This document shows, in pieces, positions 1 to 6,495 of a stretch of 36,297 bases of DNA (position 1 is its first letter; every line of letters begins with the position of its first letter). Source of the DNA: Klenkia terrae (GTDB lineage: Bacteria; Actinomycetota; Actinomycetes; Mycobacteriales; Geodermatophilaceae); NCBI RefSeq assembly GCF_900491935.1, contig NZ_UEXK01000004.1:264046-300342 (forward strand). Direction: 5' to 3'. The notes under the pieces are model-generated. The model worked only from the letters and a program-made list of their open reading frames with translations, did no database searches and was not told the origin of the DNA. Made by a program: the position numbers and the translations under genes.

Positions 1-108
1 GACCAGGTGCCCTACTTCGGCACGCTGGGCGGTGTCGCGGTCGTGCTGGGCGTGGTGCTGGCGCTGGCCACGCCGGTCATCCGGAGGTTGATGTCCGGGG
101 TGCGCTGA
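1..108 (+). pseudogene. 3' fragment of POT peptide transporter (duplicate tail)
   Basis: The frame starting at base 1 encodes 35 residues and a TGA at 106-108. They are identical to the C-terminus of the complete transporter at 2606-4075, including its last hydrophobic helix. The 5' part lies outside the window. Whether a second full gene sits upstream cannot be seen. See the repeat entry for the artefact question. Confidence 0.7.
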
Positions 109-133
109 GCACGGGCCGGGGAGTCAGCGGCCA
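1..133. repeat. 133-bp exact direct repeat, copy A (window start)
   Basis: Bases 1-133 are identical to 3968-4100 by direct comparison. The repeat holds the last 36 codons of the POT transporter, its TGA, the short spacer and the last few bases of the Fic gene. Identity stops at base 134, where this copy runs into the methyltransferase instead of Fic. The repeat begins at the window edge, so its true left end is unknown. An assembly end-overlap or misjoin is as likely as a real duplication. Confidence 0.95.
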
Positions 134-773
134 TCTCCTGCGCGGTGGCGAACAGGTCGGCGGTGAACGGGGTGCCCTCGCCCGCGTGGCTGTCGGCGTG
201 GTGCGCGGTGATCAGCAGGGTGCCGCCGGGGGCGACGGCGGCGGCCAGCTTGCGGTGGAAGTCGGCGAGCTCGGACCGGGGGAACTGCAGGAAGGAGGCG
301 GTGACCAGGTCGTAGGCACCGGCCGGCGGCGCCCAGTCGCCGCGGCCGTCGGCCTGCTCCCAGGTGACGGCGTCGGCGACGCCCGCGGCCTCGCCGGCCT
401 GCCGCGCCCGCTCCAGCGCCACCGGCGACACGTCGGAGCCGGTCACCTGCCAGCCCTGGCCGGCCAACCAGATCGCGTCGCCGCCCTCGCCGCAGCCGAC
501 GTCCAGCGCCCGGCCGGGGGTGAGGTCGGCGGCGGTCTCGACCAGCCGCTGGTTGGCGTTGCCCGACCAGATCGGCCGCTCCCGGTAGCGGTCGTCCCAG
601 AAGCGCTCGGTGAACCACTCGGCCGGGTCGGTCTCCTGCCAGGCGGCCACCCGGTCGGCGCTGCCGTGGTCGTGGCCGTGGTCGTGCCCGTGGTCGTGGG
701 CCCGGCCGTGCTGGTGGCCGTCGGCCTGGCCGTGCTGGGGGTTGTGCTGGTCCTGGGGGTGCTCGGTCGCCAT
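12..773 (-). CDS. Class I SAM-dependent methyltransferase with His-rich N-terminus, C-terminus replaced
   Basis: A class I methyltransferase that transfers a methyl group from S-adenosylmethionine; the substrate is unknown. Motif I is clear (LDVGCGEGGDAIWLA, about residues 89-103), followed by the acidic strand-2 end (GSDVS) and a late APGGTLLI strand. The ATG at 773 is preceded by GAGGG at good spacing; upstream in-frame codons lack support. Residues 5-37 are rich in His, with three HDHG-type repeats that could bind metal. From about residue 214 to the TAG at 12-14 the protein is only the antisense of a transporter tail, caused by the repeat junction at 133/134. The natural C-terminus is therefore missing. 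It may be non-functional, or intact in the real genome if the junction is an artefact. Confidence 0.75.
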   Translation of the reverse strand: MATEHPQDQHNPQHGQADGHQHGRAHDHGHDHGHDHGSADRVAAWQETDPAEWFTERFWDDRYRERPIWSGNANQRLVETAADLTPGRALDVGCGEGGDAIWLAGQGWQVTGSDVSPVALERARQAGEAAGVADAVTWEQADGRGDWAPPAGAYDLVTASFLQFPRSELADFHRKLAAAVAPGGTLLITAHHADSHAGEGTPFTADLFATAQEMAADSPARAQRTPDINLRMTGVASASTTPSTTATPPSVPK

Positions 774-842
774 GCACCGACCCTCGACCAGCCGCACCGC
801 CGGGGCAAGCATCCGTGCCGGAACGGCAACACCCACGCCCGG

Positions 843-1322
843 TCAGACGCGGCGCAGCGGGGTCACCTGCCCGGGAGGGGCCGGCCGGGCCGCCTCGACC
901 GACACCGGGCGGCCCAGGGTGACCTCGACGACGGCCAGGAACGCCCCGGCGTCCCGGACCAGGTCATCGGCCTCGCGCTCGGTGACCGCCGACGACAGAC
1001 CTGCCTCCGCGGCGGCCCGCTTGGCCGCGCCGGCGGCGAAGAAGGAGGCCCACTCCCCCAGCTCCGGGGCGACCTGCCCGATCAGCACCCACGCGCTGCG
1101 CGGGCGGCGGCGCCCCGCCTCGGGCCGGGTCCGCGCGGCGAGCACGGCGGCCGCCCCGCGCAGCGCGGCCAGGTGCGCCGTGGCGTAGCGCCAGCCCGCG
1201 TCGCGGCAGACCGCCGCCTCGGCGAGGCCACGGTGGGCCTGGCCCAGCAGCTGCGACGCCGCCGGCGGCAGCGGCGGGGTGAGCTCGAGCTGGGCCGGGG
1301 AGAACACCCGCACGGCGCCCAT
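843..1322 (-). CDS. SAV_6107-type HEPN domain protein, second gene of an SOS-type pair
   Basis: A 159-residue, mostly helical, Ala/Arg-rich protein that I recognise as the actinobacterial SAV_6107-like HEPN family. HEPN folds are all-helical and often act as RNases or nucleotide-binding partners. A strict R-x4-6-H motif is not obvious here, so catalysis is not claimed. The ATG (1322-1320) overlaps the TGA of the upstream DUF6504 gene as TGATG, a sign of translational coupling. From memory, this family neighbours error-prone polymerase genes in related bacteria. Together with the LexA box upstream of the pair, this suggests a role in the DNA-damage response. That role is inferred. Confidence 0.7.
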   Translation of the reverse strand: MGAVRVFSPAQLELTPPLPPAASQLLGQAHRGLAEAAVCRDAGWRYATAHLAALRGAAAVLAARTRPEAGRRRPRSAWVLIGQVAPELGEWASFFAAGAAKRAAAEAGLSSAVTEREADDLVRDAGAFLAVVEVTLGRPVSVEAARPAPPGQVTPLRRV

Positions 1323-1639
1323 CAGTCGTGCACCCGGACCAGGCGCCAGCAGTTGCCGGCCGGCTCCCACGACAGGTCGAACACCCCGGCGAACGTGCTG
1401 CGGGACCGCCCGGACCGCACCGCCTCGACCCGCCACACCTGGCACGGGCCCGCCGCCGCGGGACCGTCCTGCTCCACCCACGGTCCGGCGGCCGGACCGG
1501 CCTCCGTCCAGTGCTCGATCAGCTCGCCCACCTCGTACCGACCCTGACCGCGCCAGAACCGGACCGGCCCGGCGACGCCCCGCTCGACCTGCACCCGCTC
1601 CCCGGTCCGACCCCCTGCGCCCACCAGCACCACGCTCAT
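1322..1639 (-). CDS. DUF6504 family protein, first gene of a LexA-controlled pair
   Basis: A 105-residue protein with a small beta-rich pattern ending WEPAGNCWRLVRVHD, as in DUF6504. I recall this domain also at or near the C-terminus of ImuB-type Y-family polymerases in actinobacteria, but that is from memory. The ATG at 1639 has an SD sequence GGAGG six bases upstream, which decides the start; the open frame continues further but lacks a supported start. The stop overlaps the HEPN start. A perfect LexA box lies about 50 bp upstream (1689-1704), so SOS induction is expected. The biochemical role is unknown; an accessory function in mutagenic repair is the leading guess. Confidence 0.7.
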   Translation of the reverse strand: MSVVLVGAGGRTGERVQVERGVAGPVRFWRGQGRYEVGELIEHWTEAGPAAGPWVEQDGPAAAGPCQVWRVEAVRSGRSRSTFAGVFDLSWEPAGNCWRLVRVHD

Positions 1640-1688
1640 CCCCGGCCTCCGCACTCCCCGTCCCGCGACCGGCACCCCCGCCGGCCGT

Positions 1689-1704
1689 TCGAACGCACGT
1701 TCGA
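1689..1704. promoter_or_regulatory. LexA (SOS) box, perfect consensus
   Basis: TCGAACGCACGTTCGA matches the actinobacterial LexA consensus TCGAAC-N4-GTTCGA at all 12 fixed positions. It is embedded in a longer 20-bp near-palindrome, 1687-1706. It lies 50 bp upstream of the DUF6504-HEPN pair and about 150 bp upstream of the divergent gene at 1854, so it most likely controls the minus-strand pair. Confidence 0.9.
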
Positions 1705-1749
1705 ACACGTCGAGAACACCATGCGGGCCGACCGCCGTCAAGGCGACAC

Positions 1750-1765
1750 CCGAACACCTGTTCCC
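1750..1765. promoter_or_regulatory. Second, weaker LexA-like box
   Basis: CCGAACACCTGTTCCC keeps the core GAAC-N4-GTTC but loses the outer T, G and A of the full box. Its centre is 61 bp from that of the perfect box at 1689-1704. It could be an auxiliary site or affect the divergent plus-strand gene at 1854. Chance is possible for a partial match. Confidence 0.45.
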
Positions 1766-1840
1766 CTGCATGCGGAGCAGTCGACCACCGACCACCGACA
1801 GTCCCGGCCGACGCCTCCCCCGACTGTCCGACCCGGGCCC

Positions 1841-1846
1841 TACCGT
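1841..1846 (+). promoter_or_regulatory. -10 element (TACCGT) for a leaderless start
   Basis: TACCGT fits TANNNT and ends 7 bases before the GTG at 1854, so transcription would begin at or beside the start codon. No SD sequence is present. Confidence 0.5.
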
Positions 1847-1853
1847 GCGGCCC

Positions 1854-2561
1854 GTGACCGTCGACCACCTCGCCTCCCTGCGACAGGGCACCGCCGCGCT
1901 CGCCGAGCTGCTGGCCCGCGCCGACCTGACCGTGCCAGTGCCGTCCTGCCCGGGGTGGTCGCTGGCCGAGCTCGGCCGGCACACCGGCGCGGTCCACCAC
2001 TGGGCCCGGGCGGCGCTGTCCACCGACGGCCCCCCCGCACTGCCCCCGGGTCCCGCCGACGACCGCGACGTCCCGGGCGCCTACGCCGACGCGGCCACTG
2101 CTCTGCTGGACGCCCTGGCCACCACCCCGGCCGACCAGCCGTGCTGGACGCTGGACCGCGCCGACCGCACCGCGGCGTTCTGGGCCCGTCGGCAGGCGCA
2201 CGAGGTCGCGCTGCACCACTGGGACGCGCGGGCGGCGCTGCACCGGCCGGCCTCCATCGACCCCGCCACGGCCCTGGACGGCATCGACGAGGTGCTGGGC
2301 ATGTTCCTGCCGCGGCAGGTCCGGCTGGACCGGCTCCCGGCCACCGCGGACGTCGTCCACCCGGTGCCGGCCGAGTCCGGCGCGGTCCTGCCGGTCGGCT
2401 CCGGGGACCTCGCGGGCGCCCCGGTGGGCGCCGTCGCCGGGCCGGCCGAGGCCCTGCTGCTCCTGCTCTGGCGGCGGACCGACGTGTCCGACGACCGGCT
2501 GCAGCTGCGGGGCGACCGGGCCGCCGTCGCCGCCACCCTGGACCGGCCGCTGACCCCCTGA
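1854..2561 (+). CDS. Maleylpyruvate isomerase-family mycothiol-dependent enzyme (TIGR03083 type)
   Basis: A 235-residue protein with an N-terminal MDMPI_N (DinB-like four-helix) domain and a C-terminal MDMPI_C domain. Family members use mycothiol as thiol cofactor for isomerase or transferase reactions; the substrate cannot be read here. Visible marks are VPSCPGWSLAELGRHTG near the N-terminus and RRQAHEVALHHWDA around the middle. These supply the His and the E-x3-H that bind zinc in the characterised maleylpyruvate isomerase. GTG 1854 is chosen because a TANNNT box ends seven bases upstream; GTG 1845 in the same frame overlaps that box. It diverges from the SOS pair, with 214 bp of regulatory DNA between. 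Confidence 0.8.
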   Translation: MTVDHLASLRQGTAALAELLARADLTVPVPSCPGWSLAELGRHTGAVHHWARAALSTDGPPALPPGPADDRDVPGAYADAATALLDALATTPADQPCWTLDRADRTAAFWARRQAHEVALHHWDARAALHRPASIDPATALDGIDEVLGMFLPRQVRLDRLPATADVVHPVPAESGAVLPVGSGDLAGAPVGAVAGPAEALLLLLWRRTDVSDDRLQLRGDRAAVAATLDRPLTP

Positions 2562-2605
2562 GCCGCCGGGTGGCGTGCACACCCGCCGATCCGGGAGGAG
2601 ACTCG

Positions 2606-4075
2606 TTGCACGTGGCAACCACGACCTCGACGACCTCGCCCGGCGAGGCGACCTTCCTGGGCCAGCCGCGCGGCCTCGCGCACCTGTTCGGCGTGGAGAT
2701 GTGGGAGCGGTTCAGCTTCTACGGCATGCAGGCTATCCTGCTGTACTACCTCTCCTACTCCGTGGCCGACGGCGGGCTGGGCATCACCACCTCGACGGCG
2801 GCCAGCATCGTCGGCGCCTACGGCGGCACGGTCTACCTGTCCAAGATCGTCGGCGGCTGGGTCGCCGACCGGGTGCTGGGCCCGGAGCGGGTGCTCTTCT
2901 GGTCTGCCGTCGTCGTCATGGCCGGCCACGTGGCGCTCGCCCTGCTCCCGGGCCTGGCCGGGGTCGGCGTCGGGCTGGTGCTCATCGCGCTGGGCAGCGG
3001 CGGGGTCAAGGCTACCGCGACCACCCTGGTCGGCCTGCTCTACACCGCCGACGACGTCCGCCGCGACGCCGGGTTCTCCGTGTTCTACCTGGGCATCAAC
3101 CTCGGCGCCCTGGCCGGGCCGCTGCTGACCGGGCTGGCCCAGTCCGCCGTCGGCTTCCACCTGGGCTTCGGGCTGGCCGCGGTCGGCATGGCCGCGGGGC
3201 TGGCCCAGTACGCCTGGGGCCGGCGCGGGCTGGACGGCACCGGCCGCCAGGTCCCGTCCCCGCTGCCGCCCGCCGAGCGGACCCGCTGGGTCGTCGGCGC
3301 CGTCGTGGCCGCGCTGGCGGTCGTCGGGCTGGCGGTGGCCGGGGTGGTCCGCGCCGACCGGCTGGCCACGATCGTGGTGTGGGTCTGCGTCGTGGTGTCG
3401 GTGGGCTACTTCGCCCAGCTGCTGCGCAGCGCGCAGGTCGACCGGACCGAGCGCCGGCGGGTGCTCGCCTTCATCCCGATGTTCGTGGCCAGCGTGGCCT
3501 TCTGGTCGCTGTACCAGCAGCAGTCCACCGTGGTGGCCCTCTACGCCGACACCCAGCTCGACCGGGACCTGTTCGGCTGGACGGTGCCGGCCTCGTGGGT
3601 GCAGTCGATCAACCCGGTCTTCATCATCGCGCTGTCCGGGGTCTTCGCGGCGCTGTGGACCCGGCTGGGCCCCCGGCAGCCCTCCACCCCGGTCAAGTTC
3701 GCCGCCGGGACGGCGATCATGGGTGTCGCGTTCCTGCTCTTCCTGCCGATGGCCGGGGCCGGCCCGGGCGGCGCGCCGCTGCTGGGCCTGGTCGGCGTCC
3801 TGCTGGTGTTCACCGTGGCCGAGCTGCTGCTGTCCCCCGTCGGGCTGTCGCTGTCGACGAAGCTGGCACCGGCGGCCTACCGGACCCAGATGGTGGCGCT
3901 GTGGTTCCTGTCCACCGCGATCGGCACCTCGCTGGCCGGGGTGTTCGCCGGGGCGTACGACCCGGCGGACCAGGTGCCCTACTTCGGCACGCTGGGCGGT
4001 GTCGCGGTCGTGCTGGGCGTGGTGCTGGCGCTGGCCACGCCGGTCATCCGGAGGTTGATGTCCGGGGTGCGCTGA
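2606..4075 (+). CDS. POT/PTR2 family proton-coupled oligopeptide transporter
   Basis: An integral membrane protein of 489 residues with about 12-14 hydrophobic segments, which imports di-/tripeptides with protons. The family's E-x-x-E-R motif is present as EMWERFSFYGM near residue 30, and the PTR2-like FSVFYLGINLGALAGPLLTG segment around residue 155-175. The usual GTGLLKPN loop is replaced by GSGGVKATAT, keeping the Lys. GGAGGAG at 2594-2600 favours TTG 2606; GTG 2612 in the same frame is the alternative. The gene converges with Fic (15-bp gap), and its last 108 bp are duplicated at the window start. Peptide specificity is unknown. Confidence 0.85.
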   Translation: MHVATTTSTTSPGEATFLGQPRGLAHLFGVEMWERFSFYGMQAILLYYLSYSVADGGLGITTSTAASIVGAYGGTVYLSKIVGGWVADRVLGPERVLFWSAVVVMAGHVALALLPGLAGVGVGLVLIALGSGGVKATATTLVGLLYTADDVRRDAGFSVFYLGINLGALAGPLLTGLAQSAVGFHLGFGLAAVGMAAGLAQYAWGRRGLDGTGRQVPSPLPPAERTRWVVGAVVAALAVVGLAVAGVVRADRLATIVVWVCVVVSVGYFAQLLRSAQVDRTERRRVLAFIPMFVASVAFWSLYQQQSTVVALYADTQLDRDLFGWTVPASWVQSINPVFIIALSGVFAALWTRLGPRQPSTPVKFAAGTAIMGVAFLLFLPMAGAGPGGAPLLGLVGVLLVFTVAELLLSPVGLSLSTKLAPAAYRTQMVALWFLSTAIGTSLAGVFAGAYDPADQVPYFGTLGGVAVVLGVVLALATPVIRRLMSGVR

Positions 4076-4100
4076 GCACGGGCCGGGGAGTCAGCGGCCA
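3968..4100. repeat. 133-bp exact direct repeat, copy B (native context)
   Basis: This copy matches 1-133 exactly. Here it lies in a sensible context: it forms the 3' end of an intact transporter gene and runs straight into the 3' end of an intact, convergent Fic gene. Copy B is therefore the original arrangement and copy A is derived or artefactual. Confidence 0.95.
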
Positions 4101-5290
4101 CCGCGCCGCCCGGCCCGGGCGGCGAACCCGTCCAGCGCGTCCAGCACCTCCCGGGCCTGCCACATCCGGTTGCGCCGCCGGCCGGTGAACTCGGTGACCA
4201 CCCCGGCGGCCAGCAGCGGCGCCAGCGCCCGGACGACGTTCTGCGCCGGCACCCCGAGCTCCCGGGTGACGGCCGCGGCGTCGACCACGGGCTGGCGGAC
4301 CAGCAGGTCGGCGATCCGCCAGGCGGCGGCGTCCGAGCGGGCCCGCACGACGTCGTCCCAGCCGGCGCGGACGCCGCGCAGCTCCTCGACCAGCTGGGTG
4401 GCGTTGGTGATCGCGGTCAGGGTGCCGCGGGTGAACGCCTCGACCACCGTCTCCAGCTCGCCGCGCCGGTAGGCGGTCAGCGCGTCGAAGTAGCCCTCGA
4501 CGTCGACCAGCAGGCCGGCCGAGACCGGCACGGTGACCGCCCGGGTGACCCCGTGGTGGCGGAGCAGGCAGTGCACCAGCGCCCGGCCGGCGCGGCCGTT
4601 GCCGTCCGGGAACGGGTGGATGGTCTCGAACTGGGCGTGCGCGACCGCGGCCAGCACCACCGGCGCGATGTCGGTGCGGACGGCGAACCGGGTGACGTCG
4701 GCGACCAGGCCGGGCACGTCCTGCGCCACCGGGGCGACGTACTCGGCCTGGTGCGGGCCGTAGGACGTGCCGCCCACCCACACCTGCTCGCTGCGCCACC
4801 GGCCGGCGATGCCGGGCTCGGTGTCGCGCAGCAGCGCGTCGTGCATCGCCAGCACGGCCGCCGGCGACGGGGCCTCGGCCAGGTCCAGCGCGGCCCGCAT
4901 GGCCGCGACGTTGCCGACGACGGCCTCCGCGTTGCGGGTGGACGGCGACCCCAGCTCGGCGACCGCGATCGCCCGGGCCCCGCTGGTCAGCTGCTCGATG
5001 CGGGAGGACGACGCGGACTCCGTGCGCAGCAGGACCGCGGCGAACGGTGCGACCTCGGACCCCATCCGGGTGTCGAACCGGGCGATCTCGGCGGCCGCGT
5101 CCTCGGCGGCCCGGAGCACGGCGGCCCCCACCTGCGGCGTCCGCCCGGCGATCTCCGGGACGACGGCGGCGCGGTAGGGCCCGGTGTGCCGCAGCCGGAC
5201 CGCCCGCGGCACCACGTCCTCGGGCAGCCCGGGGCGCCAGGGCACCTCGCGGGTCCCGATCGCCGGCCAGTCGGGGGCAGCTGCGCTCAC
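4091..5290 (-). CDS. Fic family protein (AMP transferase type) with N-terminal Fic_N and C-terminal winged helix
   Basis: A 399-residue Fic protein that probably AMPylates or otherwise nucleotidylates a target protein. The full catalytic motif HPFPDGNGRAGR is at residues 225-236, with the catalytic His and the nucleotide-binding GNGR. An N-terminal inhibitory-helix motif S-x3-E is present at S95-E99, but the following residue is Gln, not the usual Gly/Asn. The C-terminal 80 residues look like a winged helix (VDAAAVTRELGVPAQNV). The length is normal for this class and no separate antitoxin gene is adjacent, so regulation is probably by the internal helix. GTG 5290 follows a TAAGAT box by six bases, implying a leaderless mRNA. 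Confidence 0.88.
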   Translation of the reverse strand: MSAAAPDWPAIGTREVPWRPGLPEDVVPRAVRLRHTGPYRAAVVPEIAGRTPQVGAAVLRAAEDAAAEIARFDTRMGSEVAPFAAVLLRTESASSSRIEQLTSGARAIAVAELGSPSTRNAEAVVGNVAAMRAALDLAEAPSPAAVLAMHDALLRDTEPGIAGRWRSEQVWVGGTSYGPHQAEYVAPVAQDVPGLVADVTRFAVRTDIAPVVLAAVAHAQFETIHPFPDGNGRAGRALVHCLLRHHGVTRAVTVPVSAGLLVDVEGYFDALTAYRRGELETVVEAFTRGTLTAITNATQLVEELRGVRAGWDDVVRARSDAAAWRIADLLVRQPVVDAAAVTRELGVPAQNVVRALAPLLAAGVVTEFTGRRRNRMWQAREVLDALDGFAARAGRRGGR

Positions 5291-5296
5291 CCGGCG

Positions 5297-5302
5297 ATCT
5301 TA
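5297..5302 (-). promoter_or_regulatory. -10 element (TAAGAT) for leaderless Fic mRNA
   Basis: On the minus strand TAAGAT is followed by six bases and the GTG start at 5290. There is no SD sequence. The spacing matches the other leaderless starts in this window. Confidence 0.5.
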
Positions 5303-5376
5303 TCCTCACTTGTGCCACTATGTGCGAACAAGAGCGGAGCCTGCCCTCAGGACGGGTGGGTGCGACGATCAGCGGC

Positions 5377-5859
5377 GTGACGTCGTCCGAGCACCCGATG
5401 GTGGCCCACGTGCAGCAGGTCCTCCGCGACGCCGGCGCGACCGGCGAGGTCCGGCACCTCGCCGACGCCGCGCCCACAGCGCAGGCCGCCGCCGACCAGC
5501 TCGGCGTCCCCGTCGGCGCGATCGCCAACAGCCTGGTGTTCGACGTCGGCGGCTCCCCGGTGCTGGTGCTGACCAGCGGTGCGCACCGGGTGGACACCGC
5601 CAAGGTGGCCGCCCTCCTCGGCGTGCCCGAGCTGACCAAGGCCACCGCGGCCTTCGTCCGGGAGCACACCGGGCAGGCGATCGGCGGGGTCGCCCCGGTC
5701 GGCCACCCGGAGCCGATCGGCACGCTGGTCGACATCACCCTGGCCCGGCACGAGCAGGTGTGGGCCGCGGCCGGCCACCCGCACACCGTCTTCCCCACCA
5801 CCTACGACGAGCTGCTGCGGATCACCGCCGGCACCGCCGCCGAGGTCGACGCCGGCTGA
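5377..5859 (+). CDS. YbaK/EbsC-type aminoacyl-tRNA deacylase
   Basis: A 160-residue single-domain protein of the YbaK/ProX family, which hydrolyses mis-charged tRNA (Cys- or Ala-tRNAPro) in the cytoplasm. Family marks are GVPVGAIANSLVF, the conserved Lys in TSGAHRVDTAKVAALLG, and the late GGVAPVGHPEP and VFPTTYDELL segments. Its length is that of the family. GTG 5377 is chosen because a GACGAT box (5364-5369) lies seven bases before it and nothing upstream in frame aligns with homologs. It is transcribed divergently from Fic with an 86-bp gap. Which tRNA it edits cannot be told. Confidence 0.85.
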   Translation: MTSSEHPMVAHVQQVLRDAGATGEVRHLADAAPTAQAAADQLGVPVGAIANSLVFDVGGSPVLVLTSGAHRVDTAKVAALLGVPELTKATAAFVREHTGQAIGGVAPVGHPEPIGTLVDITLARHEQVWAAAGHPHTVFPTTYDELLRITAGTAAEVDAG

Positions 5860-5883
5860 CCGACGGCGCCGGTGGACCGGTGG

Positions 5884-5889
5884 GATGAT
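5884..5889 (+). promoter_or_regulatory. -10 element (GATGAT) placed before a leader ORF
   Basis: GATGAT ends seven bases before ATG 5897, the start of an 11-codon ORF that leads into the acetyltransferase. The spacing equals that of the other leaderless promoters here. Confidence 0.35.
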
Positions 5890-5896
5890 CGGAGCC

Positions 5897-5932
5897 ATGC
5901 CGTCCGTGGACCCCGCAGCACCCGCAGCATGA
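5897..5932 (+). CDS. Putative 11-residue leader peptide upstream of GNAT gene
   Basis: ATG 5897 opens a short frame reading MPSVDPAAPAA and ends with TGA 5930-5932, which overlaps the acetyltransferase ATG as ATGA. The acetyltransferase itself has no SD sequence, so re-initiation after this leader is a plausible way to translate it. The leader is Pro/Ala-rich. It is too short to exclude chance, and translation is inferred only from the geometry. Confidence 0.35.
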   Translation: MPSVDPAAPAA

Positions 5933-6495
5933 GCGCACCGACCACCCGGGTGACCGAGCTGCCCACCCCCTGGATGCGTGAGCACCTGCACGAGGCGCTG
6001 GCCGTCTACGGCCTGGCCATGGGCTACGGGGACTCCGTGGTGGCCGGCCGGTACGGCTACGCCGTCCAGCACACCGAGCGCCAGGGCTTCCGCGCGGTCG
6101 GTGCCTTCGCCGAGGGCCCGGACGGCGAGACCCTCGTCGGGTTCGGCTACGGCTACCTCGTCGCCCCGGGCCAGTGGTGGCACGACCAGGTCAAGCACGC
6201 CCTGGACCGGCGGACCGCCAAGCGCTGGCTCCCCGGCGGGTTCGAGGTCTGCGAGCTGCACGTGCACCCCGAGCACCAGAGCAAGGGCCTGGGTCGGCAG
6301 CTGCTGCACGCGCTGGGGGCCGCCCTGCCGCCCCCGGCCGCGCTGCGGTCCACCCCGGACGCCGACACCAAGGCCTCCCGGCTGTCCCGGGCCGACGGCT
6401 TCGTCGACCTCGCGCGCAACCCCCACTTCCCCGGCGACGCACGACCCTTCGCCATCCTCGGGGCCCGCCTGCCCCTCGGGTCGGCCGCCGAGTGA
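5929..6495 (+). CDS. GNAT family N-acetyltransferase
   Basis: A 188-residue protein with a GCN5-type acetyl-CoA fold. The motif A region is CELHVHPEHQSKGLGRQLLHAL, where the HPEHQSKGLG loop binds the pyrophosphate of acetyl-CoA. The C-terminal ADGFVDLARNPHFPG segment resembles a motif B end. The acceptor is unknown. ATG 5929 overlaps the stop of an 11-codon leader and lacks its own SD. The stop overlaps the GTG of the next gene (GTGA), so it is probably the first gene of the carotenoid-tailoring operon. A role in that pathway is not shown. Confidence 0.8.
   Translation: MSAPTTRVTELPTPWMREHLHEALAVYGLAMGYGDSVVAGRYGYAVQHTERQGFRAVGAFAEGPDGETLVGFGYGYLVAPGQWWHDQVKHALDRRTAKRWLPGGFEVCELHVHPEHQSKGLGRQLLHALGAALPPPAALRSTPDADTKASRLSRADGFVDLARNPHFPGDARPFAILGARLPLGSAAE

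Noticed and set aside
662-705. Short tandem DNA repeat, considered as a CRISPR-like or VNTR element
   Set aside because: It is the coding sequence for the His/Asp/Gly repeats of the methyltransferase; units are 12 bp with no spacers.
186-1547. 453-codon plus-strand frame across the methyltransferase and HEPN genes
   Set aside because: Low-complexity translation antisense to recognisable genes with proper starts.
1854-2561. SOS control of the DinB-fold maleylpyruvate isomerase-like gene
   Set aside because: The perfect LexA box is about 150 bp away and closer to the opposite gene; the resemblance to DinB is in fold only.
4091-5290. Fic as toxin of a toxin-antitoxin pair
   Set aside because: No small antitoxin gene fits upstream (86-bp gap to a divergent gene), and the inhibitory motif is inside the protein.
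5303-5330. Imperfect inverted repeat (CTTGT...ACAAG) between Fic and the YbaK-type gene, considered as an operator
   Set aside because: Only five bases per arm with a long loop, and no regulator nearby to bind it.
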